64,000 bases of DNA, from positions 129,619,018-129,683,017 of the forward strand of contig CM043968.1 of the NCBI GenBank assembly GCA_014529385.2, given 5' to 3'. The position numbers were made by a program, and so were the translations under genes. Positions 55,451-64,000 of the stretch are shown in pieces (within the stretch, counting starts at the first letter, position 1; every line of letters starts with the position of its first letter). Below the pieces are notes generated by a model, which searched no databases, was not told the origin of the DNA, and worked only from the letters and a program-made list of their open reading frames with translations. Source of the stretch: Adiantum capillus-veneris (Eukaryota > Streptophyta > Polypodiopsida > Polypodiales > Pteridaceae).

Positions 55451-55651
55451 TGTTGGGATTCAGGCCAACTGGCCAAACATCCCACTTACTACTAACCCAT
55501 CTACTAACTTAGCCATTATATACTTATTCTTTAATACAATAGAATAAGGAGCTTCAACAGGATTATGTTGTTGTGGGCTCCACCCAAAGCAGGTCTCTCT
55601 CTCTCTCTTCTCTCACACTTGCACTCGCACACGCTTCCCATGGCACCTTTA
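55451..55651 (+). repeat. 5' LTR of F
   Basis: 201 bp from TGTTGGGATT to CACCTTTA. It carries an extra 35 bp (TATTCTTTAATACAATAGAA onwards, near 55525-55560) absent from the 3' LTR. A CT microsatellite precedes the end. Confidence 0.9.
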
Positions 55652-55653
55652 AC

Positions 55654-55669
55654 TGGTATCAAAGCAAGG
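55654..55669 (+). other. Primer binding site of F
   Basis: TGGTATCAAAGCAAGG, one change from the initiator-tRNA-Met PBS TGGTATCAGAGCAAGG, two bases after the LTR end. Confidence 0.9.
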
Positions 55670-56777
55670 TTTGTGCTTGCTGTTTTTTGCATCCCTGCGC
55701 TGCGCACTTTCAAAACTGCAAACAGGTTTCCAATTTTGGCATTGGCAAATTCAGCATTCCGAGAGCATTTCCAACAGGTATCCTATGGTTTTACCCCCCT
55801 TTCAAAGTTGTTCGTGCAATCGAAAGCTTCATTCGAACTACGCTTCAGGAGTTGTATTTTTCAAGTCCACTTTTGCTACAGGTATAGGCACAGGAGACAT
55901 GTGCAGGTTGTTCAGAGACTATTTTGGGATGGTATATAGTCGTTTTATGGCTATTATGTGTTATTGAGATGGTGTTTATGGACTGATTAGGAGCACTTTT
56001 TGGCATCAACATTGTCTCAAGTTTTCAGGCATCCATCTCCTCACAGGTTCTTGCATACATACAGGACATCCAGGTTTCTTACAGATTGCAGTGTTTAGTA
56101 TCAGCACAGATTTCAGTGGGAGTATTGATGCGCATACGCATTGTATTGGCACTTTTGATAGTTCTTGAGCTCTTTTGAGAGCAGTTTTACTCCCCACAGG
56201 GATATGTTTAGTGCTTGCACATTTTGTTTGGCGCATGTTTGAGCGCGTATACTGCACCTTCCAGTATTGTTGACAGTGGATGTACATTGAGTTGCGGAAA
56301 CTGTCATATGTACCTTTTGTGGGGCCGATTTGGCTTGTTTTTTGCAGTCTCGATCGTTTCGCAGACTTGGTTCGGAGGCCCTTTCTGAGACTGGGCTGGT
56401 ATCTTGTCTGCATAACCTCTTGTGAGGGTCGATAGCGTGAGGTTTTCTTGAGCTAGGGGATTCTTGAATGTTGAGATCCTTTCGGTGATACAGGTTGCTG
56501 GAGTACCTCTTTTTTTTGGCCTCACCATAGGACATGAATAGAGAGGGCTAGGTGCATTTGACGACGTGTTGGCAGTCTTGGGTCAGCTTTTCGACTTTTT
56601 ATGCACAGTTAGTGGTTGATGCACCTGTCTTATGCTTTGAGAGCATTACTTTTGATGCGTTACTGATCTCTTGTGACAGTTTCGGATTGAGATTCTGTCA
56701 GTTTTTTTGGAGAAACTCTACCGAATGTTTCCCAGAATTACCATTGTTTATCGCCATATTATCTCTAGCTTGCAGCC
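55670..56777 (+). other. Leader of F
   Basis: 1.1 kb, T-rich on this strand, no ORF supported by motifs. Open stretches in several frames (55565-55967, 56552-56788) show no gag features. It is unusually long for a copia leader. Confidence 0.5.
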
Positions 56778-57740
56778 ATGTCATCTAGTGGTGAAAAGGA
56801 TATTTACAATATCTAGAAATTTGATGGGACGAATTTTGCTATCTGGAAAGAGCAGATTCAAGATGTTCTTATACAAAAAGGCCAGCTGAATCCTATCATG
56901 GAGCGCCCAGAGGGCGAGTATACAGATGTTGAGTGGGAGAAACTTGATGCTAAGGCCAAATCTACCCTCCGTTTGCATTTGGCCGAATCTGTGTACTTTA
57001 CTATAGTTGGAGAAAGGACTGCTAGAGATGTATGGGATAAGTTGTGTTCCAGTTATGAGAACAAAAGTGCCACTAATAAGGTTTTCTTGATGAAGAAGTT
57101 GTTTGACCATTGTATAAAGGAAGAGGGCACTATTTCTACTCACATTAATGAGTTAAATATCATTTTCTTCACTCAGTTGACCACTCAGGGTTTGGTCTTC
57201 GATGAGGAAATCAAATGTATCTTCTTGCTATGCAGTTTACCCTCGTCTTGGGATACGTTCTGTACTGCAACTAGCAACTCAACACCTGGTACCGGTCTAG
57301 TGTACAATGACGTCCTTGGGAGTCTGTTTACGGAGGAGATTCGCACGAAATCTCTCAAAGGCAAGAAGGATGGTGATGCATATGTTGCTAGTGATAGACA
57401 GAGGGGTCGCACTCAAAGTTGTGCCAAAAGCAAGGAACGTGGGGGCTCACGCAATAAATCTCAGGGTTCTATGTGTAATGTCAAGTGCTATCACTACCAT
57501 AAAAAAGGGCATGTGAATAAGGATTGCAGGAAATGGCAGCAAAGCAAGAAGGATAAACAATCCGGTGACACTTCTAAGTCTGATGATTCAAACAAGGGCA
57601 AAGCAAAGTTAGAGGAGATCAATGTGCTAGAGTCTTCAAATGCCCCTATTGAAGAGACTCTTCCAGTAGTTGTTATGCCACTTACCTCTGACATATTGGT
57701 CTTCATAGCAGATCTACCTTTCGAGGCTCTTGTTACCAAA
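56778..57740 (+). pseudogene. gag of F
   Basis: Starts at ATG 56778 (SSSGEKDIYNI, then TAG at 56814) followed by KFDGTNFAIWKEQIQDVLIQ, the copia gag start. Core: STLRLHLAESVYFTIVGERT, ARDVWDKLCSSYENKSATNK and LPSSWDTFCTATSNS. The zinc knuckle at about 57487 reads CYHYHKKGHVNKDC, with Tyr where the second Cys should be (TGC to TAC). A basic, Ser/Lys-rich spacer follows. Confidence 0.9.
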
Positions 57741-58100
57741 GATGTGCAGTATGCACAGAATTGGATAGTAGATTCTGGTGCGAGTTTCCATGTGACACCA
57801 CATAGAGAGTGGTTCTCTACTTATTCTCACTCTTGTGGAAAAGTGAGACTTGGTGATGCTTATGAACTAGACATTGAGAATGTCAAAAACATCAAATTTC
57901 ATCTAAGGAATGGCACGCACTTTACTTTATGTAATGCCAGGCATGTGCCCAAGTTGACTAAAAGCTTGATTTCTCTTGGTCAACTTGATGATTTGGGCTA
58001 CAACACCACATTTAGCAATGGTTTGTGGATAGTACGCAAAGGTAATCTTGTTGTACTCAGAGGTCAGAAGCATGGTACCTTGTATTCCATGCATGTGTCA
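57741..58100 (+). pseudogene. Protease of F
   Basis: NWIVDSGASFHVTPHREWFS is the copia protease loop (D-S-G-A). It is in frame with gag. The following CNARHVPKLTKSLISLGQLD and GNLVVLRGQKHGTLYSMHVS are the conserved sequence between protease and integrase. Confidence 0.9.
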
Positions 58101-59010
58101 GATGTTGGTCATGATTATATATCTATAGCTGAGCTTCCGTCTATTGAGTTGTGGCGTTGCCAGCTAGGTCATATTAGCCAAAAGGGAATGAGAACTCTGA
58201 CTTGTTTTGGCTACTTACCTGTCTTGTCTTATGTTGACTTTCCTATTTGTGAGCATTGTATCTATGGAAAACAGACTAGGTCCGTGCACTTACATTGGGT
58301 CAAAAGCAAGGTCAAAAGAAAGCTGAACCTCTAGATTTAGTACATAGTGATGTTTGTGGTCCTATGTCAAGCACATCTCTAGGGGGATCCAGCTATTTTG
58401 TGACATTCATAAATGACTCTACTTGAAAGGTGTGGGCATATGCTTTGGAAACATAAGGATAAAGTTCTTCCTATGTTCCAAAAAATTTTAGCAATCGTTG
58501 AGAATCAGTCTGGCAAGAAACTCAAGAGGTTGCGGACTGACAACGGTGGAGAGTATGTCTCCAAGGAGTTTGACAATTTCTGTGCTAAAAGGGGGATTAA
58601 AAGGCAGTTTACTACACCATACACACGAGCTTAGAATGGAGTTTCTGAGTGCATAAATTGTACGATTCAGGAAAGAGTCATAGCCATGCTTTCTAGGGAA
58701 AATCTCACACAAGGATTTCGGGCAAAAGCCCTCTTGACCGTAGTGCACATTATAAATCGTTTGCCTAGTATGCCATTGAATTATGAGATTCCAGAAGAGT
58801 TATGGTCTAGACGTAAGCCCCACTATGACCATCTACGTGTTTTTGGTTGTGAAGCTTATGCTCACGTGCCTAAACAACTTCGACAGAAGTTAGAGCCAAA
58901 GTCACACAAATGTATTTTCATTGGATATGGTGCAGATGGAGAGATGGGATATCGTCTTTGGCACCCGGAATCTTGTCGAGTCATCCGTAGTTCAGATGTG
59001 ATTCAATGAG
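58101..59010 (+). pseudogene. Integrase of F
   Basis: Zinc-binding LWRCQLGHISQKGMRTL and CEHCIYGKQTRS. A frameshift near 58310 then gives YFVTFINDST (first Asp, then TGA for an Arg or Trp codon), KRLRTDNGGEYVSKEFDNFC (second Asp), and NGVSECINCTIQERVIAMLS (Glu, preceded by TAG). GCEAYAHVPKQLRQKLEPKS and KCIFIGYGADGEMGYRLWHP mark the C-terminal region. All three catalytic acids are present but the frame is broken three times. Confidence 0.9.
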
Positions 59011-60300
59011 TCGAAGATGCATAAACAACCTATCAAGGAAATAGAGGTTCGGAGAGTCACTTTTGAGGATGTTGCCTCAGAGACAGTGAAATCAACTCAG
59101 CGGGCTAGTGATGTACCTTCCACTAGCAATGCTCCAGAGGGAGTGGATAGTAATGGTCAAGGAGTGAGACGGTATACTAGAGTCTCTCATCCACCTGCAC
59201 GTTTCGAGCCAGGTCTTGATTACATCATGTTGACCGATTGCGGTGAGCCAAGTTGCTACCAAGAAGCCATGATGACGGATGATGTGGTGAAGTGGGAGCA
59301 GGCTATGGAATCTGAGTATAACTCAATTCTGGCTAATGACACTTGGGACTCGGTAGAACTGCTAAATGATGCAAAAGCTTTACCTTGAAAATGGGTTTAC
59401 AAGAAGAAATTTACCTCAGGTGATCCAAATCCAAAGTACAAGACTGACTTGTAGCCAAAGGGTTCAAACAGCAAAAGGGAGTCAATTTTGATGAAATCTT
59501 CTCGCCTGTGGTCAAGATGACAACACTTAGAACCGTACTTGGTCTTCTAGAAATTGAGGACATGGAACTTGTCTAAATGGATGTGAAGACAGCATTTCTT
59601 CACGGGGATCTCGATGAGGATGTTTACATGCAACAGCCTGAAGGGTTTGTTCAGGAGAACGTGTCTCGTGAGGAGCTAGTATGTAAGCTCAAAAAGGCAC
59701 TTTATGGCTTAAAGCGGGGTTCAAGGCAGTGATATCATAAATTTGATGCATGTATGAGGTCTCAAGGATATAAAAGGAGCGAAGAGGATTACTGCTTGTA
59801 CACAAGAAATCTAGATGATGGCTCGATGATCATTCTAGTTTTGTATGTTGATGACATGCTTATAGCTGGGAAATCCATTGCACAAATTGCCAACTTGAAG
59901 AAAACACTTAGCAATAATTTTGCAATGAAAGATTTGGGAGATGCTACACACTTTGTAGGCATGCAAATGAAAAGGGATCGCAGACGTCTGATTCTTGAGT
60001 TATCTCAGGAAACATACATTGAGAAATTTTTGCAGCGTTTCAATATGCAGGGGGGTAAAGCATTGAGTACCCCAATCCAGGCATTCTTGAAACTCAGCAA
60101 GCAAGATGCACCCAAATCTGATGCTGAGCAAGCTGAAATGGCTAAGGTACCATATTCTTTGGTAGTGGGAAGTCTCATGTAGGCTATGGTGGCCACAAGA
60201 CTATACATTGCTTTTGCAACGGGAGTGGTGATCCGATATATGGTAAATCCTAGCAGCAAGCATTGGGAAGTAGTGAAGCACATTCTTAGGTACCTCAAAG
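59011..60300 (+). pseudogene. Reverse transcriptase of F
   Basis: [91 protein letters not shown] and LVLYVDDMLIAGKS (catalytic Y-V-D-D), then KDLGDATHFVGMQMKRDRRR. Stops TGA (59386), TAG (59451, 59572), TGA (59730) and TAG (60179) plus at least one frameshift interrupt it. Confidence 0.9.
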
Positions 60301-60799
60301 GTACGATCGTTGGTGTTTATGCTTCGGGAATAGTGATGCATCCATCATGGGTTATGCAGATGTAGACTATGCGGGTTGCATCGACAATAGGAGATCGACA
60401 TCTGGCTATGTCTTCATATTTGCTGGAGCAGCAATATCTTGGAGGTCACATCTTCAATATTGTACGTCGTCTTCCACTACGAAAGCAGAGTACGTTGCAT
60501 TGTCGGATGCAAGTAAAGAGGATGTATGGTTATCTCGCTTAGTCAGAAATCTTGGCATTGATGAGAATCCAGTGATATATTGTGATAGTCACAATGCTCT
60601 TGCATTGGCAAGGAATCCCGTGTTTCACTCCAAATCAAAACACATTGAAGTCAGGTATCATCTCATCAGAGATTTCTTCGCCAAAAAGCTCATTGATTTG
60701 GTCAAGGTACACACTGACGACAACCCAGCAGATGCTTTGACAAAAGGCTTAGCTTTGGAGCGGTTTACACATCACAATGAGTTGATGGGTATAGGTTGA
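60301..60799 (+). pseudogene. RNase H of F
   Basis: Open block 60347-60799: YADVDYAGCIDNRRSTSGYV (first Asp), SSTTKAEYVALSDASKEDVW (Glu), NPVIYCDSHNALALARNPVF (Asp) and KSKHIEVRYHLIRD. Ends TGA 60797. Catalytic residues intact. Confidence 0.9.
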
Positions 60800-60868
60800 A
60801 GCCACTAGATTGCTTCACGTTTGTACATACCAGGTCACTTGGGCTGTGTTGGCCTTCAAGTGGGAGTT

Positions 60869-61034
60869 TGTTGGGATTCGGGCCAACTGGTCGGACATCC
60901 CACTTACTACTAACCCATCTACTAACTTAACCATTATATACTAACAGGATTACATTGTTGTGCACTCCACCCAAAGCAGGTATCTCTCTCTGCTGTCACA
61001 CTTGCACTTGCACACGCTTCCCGCGGCACCTTCA
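60869..61034 (+). repeat. 3' LTR of F
   Basis: 166 bp, TGTTGGGATTCGG to CACCTTCA, preceded by TTCAAGTGGGAGTT. The shorter length relative to the 5' LTR comes from the 35-bp indel. Confidence 0.9.
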
Positions 61035-61039
61035 TACAT

Positions 61040-61205
61040 GATAAAGATGCAAAATCCTTCACCTCAACTTCCTGAAATTACATGAGAAGCAAGCAAAAAT
61101 TTTAAAAGACACATAAAAGCAAGATTTTGAGCACAGGATGGATGCAAGACATAAAGAAGTGGTTTGGGAGATGGGATGCATTACACTTGCTACATGATTC
61201 ATGAA
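61040..61205 (+). pseudogene. LINE, second part (C-terminus)
   Basis: It continues EYMIKMQNPSPQLPE in the frame left at 55450, then after a frameshift KILSTGWMQDIKKWFGRWDA and LHLLHDS before a stop. TGA at an expected Trp codon (ITW-EASKNF) shows decay. There is no poly-A tail visible after it. Confidence 0.75.
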
Positions 61206-62224
61206 TAGACTCCTAACTGAATATAGATTTTCTACAACGCTAATATATTACAACTCGGGAGCATAATGTCTTGCATGACCATATCAATATCTATACCCCA
61301 TGGCTATATATGAACACTCTTAACTAATTATCTAATAGTAACCTCCACCAATCATCTCCCAATAATGGTCAATGCATGTTTCATCATTCTTCTAGAAGGC
61401 CCGTCCGTTTCAAATAATGTCTTTTTTATTGGGCTTGAAACTATGAGGGTAGCATTGTATCCTTCTCTGCCATAATCTTTTTTAGGGCAAGAGCATACTT
61501 GTCCTACACATGATTTTCCAATGCTGCTTCAATTCACCAATACACATAAGATGGTCTATTTCTAAATTGTAAAATACTTCAATGCAACTTATCGGATGCA
61601 AATGCTTCAACATTAGAGCAATAGGAACATTGTACCATGCGTTTTTTCCATCTCTCTTGTCAATATCAACCTGCATCCAGCTATATACAACACACAAAAT
61701 CTTTGCCATGATAGACTCTTCAAAGAAAGTCCCATAGTCTGCACTATCCATAACATGTATGTGTAGGAGGTAGCCATGTAACCTATGTCATTTAATCTAC
61801 ATGGTCTTGAGAATAGAAGCCTTAAGACAAATTGCTTTCAAAGCTGCAAACACACCAACAAGCAAAAGAGTTTACTTATTTATATGCATAACTATGCTCA
61901 ACATATCTACCTTATTCAAGGAGTCGACTGTCACGCCAGTTCGACTTAAACTCTGGGGTGCAGATTGGCATCTCTCTCATAAGTAACGCCTAAAATCAAA
62001 TAAATAGACAAATCATAATCATGTTAGAAACATATGTAAGATTATCCTCTCAATAATAAGACTTTCTTTTATTCAGAACTCCCATCCATGTGGCCAGCTT
62101 AAAATTTTCATCCCATGTGTACAGCATTTTAACGGACAAGTCATCCCAGCTAGTGTCTCTTATTTCTGCCTCAAACTCATCGTTTAGTTCTTGCCACAAG
62201 GGATCCCAATTTTGCAAGATATCA
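61206..62224 (-). pseudogene. Coding-like fragment of unknown origin
   Basis: On the minus strand two open blocks lie in order: 62232-62050 (HDILQNWDPLWQELNDEFEA, SVKMLYTWDENFKLATWMGV) and 61751-61482 (ESIMAKILCVVYSWMQVDID, WYNVPIALMLKHLHPISCIE). They have amino-acid composition like real protein and a stretch with no ORF between them. No domain recognised. Their upstream end is cut by repeat E2 at 62225. They may be exons of a host gene fragment or part of a transposase. Confidence 0.35.
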
Positions 62225-63505
62225 TGTAACATTTAATGGTCTAAAAACTTATGTGTAGCGGAAATTAGCATGAACATAGTGGGCATTTCATTAGAATAGA
62301 TTCCTAATGAGAATTACAAGAGTTCTTGGGTGGAGAGAGCAACAAAAAGCATAACACCTAGTTAGATAGCATCAACAATACTTTCAAAAGAGACAGAAAT
62401 TAAGCTATTGACAACAGTTGAGGACCGGATTTGCATGGAGCCGGTCCCCCCTCCAAAACGCTTTGTATTATGGTTTCTCCCATCAATAGAGACATTGTAC
62501 AATACAATTCTTTGTGTTCCTTCAAGACTAGCTAGTGCAATGAAGATGAAAGCTTCATGCACTAAGCAAAACACTTAGTAAACACAACTTTAATTATCCC
62601 CGTTCTCAGACCCAAGACCTCACACACCTTCGAAGATGGAGAGAGCTAGCAGGGTATGAGAGTAGATTGAGAGGGAGAAGGAGTATCTTACGAGAAAGAT
62701 GTACATCTCCTCACATAATCACTCATATTAGCATAGCTTTAGCTTAGTAATTAGCTTGGTAGAGGAGATGAGCATGCATTGAAGCTTGGCTCTTGGTTGG
62801 ATTTGCACCCACAAGCCAAGAGTATGTCTATGTAGGCTTCTATCTCACAAGCTTGGAGTAGGTGATGAGTTCTCCATTAAATCTTGGGAAGAGATAGTCT
62901 TCTCTTTCTTCACACATGAGATTGTGTGAGTGTGTGTGTGATAATGCCTTGTAAAAATCAGCCCCCTCTCTCTCTTGGGCGAGCCCTCTTGCTATTTGCT
63001 CTTGCAGGCTCCCCATTGGACCTCCCCAAGTCAAGCCAATGGCTATTAAGCAGCATAAGTGATAGCCTTCTGACATGTGTCCCCCTTTCCCCTTTTGTGA
63101 GAGCTTTAGGTAATTTAATAATTAAACTAAACTCTCATTGGACCCCTTTGCCTCTTGGCCAATAGGAATCAGGCAAGCCATTGGGCTCCTGAATGCTCAT
63201 TGGACCCCTTGGGAGACTGTCCAATAGTCTTCTAGGAAGCTTAATTCTCATTGGTTCTTTTATTAAGTGTTTTTTAATTAATTAAACTATATTTACTCTA
63301 GCCTAATTCTCATTGGTCCACCTCCAAGGCCATCCAATAGGAATTGGGCACACCTTGTGGGCATCTGGGCTAGGGAGCTGACATGTGTCCCTAATTGCCT
63401 TTGTGTAAAGGGAGCCTGTGTGTGTGTGTGTGTGTGACTTTCTCTCTCATCCCCTAGAAGAAGGGCTCGCCCCCTCCCATGTAGGGATATGCAAAGACTT
63501 TTTAG
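62225..63505 (-). repeat. LTR-like repeat E, copy 2
   Basis: TGTAACATTTAATGG to AGACTTTTTAGT, collinear with copy 1 at 51609-52968. Shared features: GAGGACCGGATTT, CACACACCTTCGAAGATGG and the cluster of ten CCAAT/ATTGG boxes (63010-63340). No ORF of note. If the minus strand is the sense strand, the CCAAT boxes lie in its U3. Confidence 0.6.
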
Positions 63506-64000
63506 TTACACACAAAGCATCCAATTTCCGCTAGGGTTGACCTTTGGACACAACCTTTGAATTTTGGAACCTTAGCATTTTGGAAGTCTTAATGGGCTGA
63601 ACCTTAGGGTCTTTTTAGCCCATTGTTTCACATGGCTCTTTTGCAGATGGCCCCCCCTTTGGATCCCTATTTTCCCTCCTTTAGATCCCTACTGTGGCCG
63701 GTCTGCTAGCTTAACCAATATTCTAGCTTTTTCTCCCCTGGCACTTCCCCACATTAAATGATCAGTTTAATATGAGAAAATCATTTAGGAGAATTAGATA
63801 TTGATTATTATGACATATCATTCTGACCTCGACAGAAGGATAGCCCGGTGCATCCAATGAGCATATAAAGCATCCCTTTGGCTCATAATATCTTTCAAGC
63901 AAGAATGTATAGGCCAAGGGTTTTTGTCATTTAGGGTCCCAGCTAACCTGTCTTGCTTTCTCCAACTTTGTTAATCGATTGACTGGAACCCAAGGCAATG
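63506..64000. other. Unassigned sequence
   Basis: 495 bp. It follows repeat E2 and contains no ORF, motif or match to the rest of the window that I can see. Confidence 0.4.

Larger units (their letters stand above)
55451..61034 (+). mobile_element. Complete Ty1/copia element F
   Basis: 5.6 kb with short LTRs (55451-55651, 60869-61034), PBS TGGTATCAAAGCAAGG at 55654-55669, PPT-like TTCAAGTGGGAGTT at 60855-60868 and TACAT duplications. Domain order gag, protease, integrase, RT, RNase H defines copia. The LTRs differ by a 35-bp indel and several substitutions. About ten stops or frameshifts disable the polyprotein. Confidence 0.95.

Overview
This window is repeat-dense nuclear DNA from a land plant with a large genome. 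Everything recognisable is a transposable element or a remnant of one: Ty3/gypsy and Ty1/copia LTR retrotransposons, a LINE, a Penelope-like retroelement, a small TIR element, two copies of an LTR-like repeat and long (GT)n/(GA)n tracts. I found no intact host gene, tRNA, rRNA or CRISPR array. The lineage cannot be fixed from sequence alone. A Penelope-like element and a very long gypsy element with extra ORFs would fit a fern, lycophyte or gymnosperm better than a typical angiosperm, but that is inference.

Layout. 1-169 is an LTR end. 170-6819 is a minus-strand gypsy remnant ('D', chromodomain integrase) whose 3' LTR region carries a 1.3-kb TIR element flanked by TTAA. 6820-18038 is a minus-strand Penelope-like element: a gag-like ORF1 with an RG-rich tail, a 659-codon RT one nucleotide further on, and 3.4-3.8-kb direct repeats on both sides. 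18039-47215 belongs to gypsy family 'B', which has gag and protease but no RT. B is split by a 20.2-kb gypsy element 'C' (22616-42844, 932-bp LTRs, target duplication ATGCT). C contains an inverted solo LTR of the B family (39655-40228, duplication CCAGG). 47216-53812 holds further gypsy pieces (gag start, PBS, and 'D-prime' gag-PR and integrase) interrupted by repeat E1. 53813-55450 and 61040-61205 are two halves of a LINE split by a complete copia element 'F' (55451-61034, duplication TACAT). 61206-62224 is an unexplained coding-like stretch, and 62225-63505 is a second copy of repeat E.

How the parts relate. Within C the order is PBS, palindrome-bearing leader, gag, protease, RT, RNase H, integrase with two zinc-binding modules, a second protease-like domain, a Trp-repeat ORF, a second palindrome block, a 4-kb accessory ORF, PPT and LTR. 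B shares with C its primer type (tRNA-Asp-like PBS), its paired zinc knuckles and its protease-linker region. B could therefore be a non-autonomous partner of a C-like element. All pol genes carry in-frame stops or frameshifts. Only the Penelope-like RT ORF, the last exon-like block of the C accessory ORF and a few domain-sized blocks are open.

Most noteworthy are the Penelope-like element with its repeats and opposite-strand ORF; the eight copies of a 24-bp palindrome in two blocks bracketing gag-pol of C; and the protease-like domain downstream of integrase in C. Divergences are counted by eye and no database search was possible.
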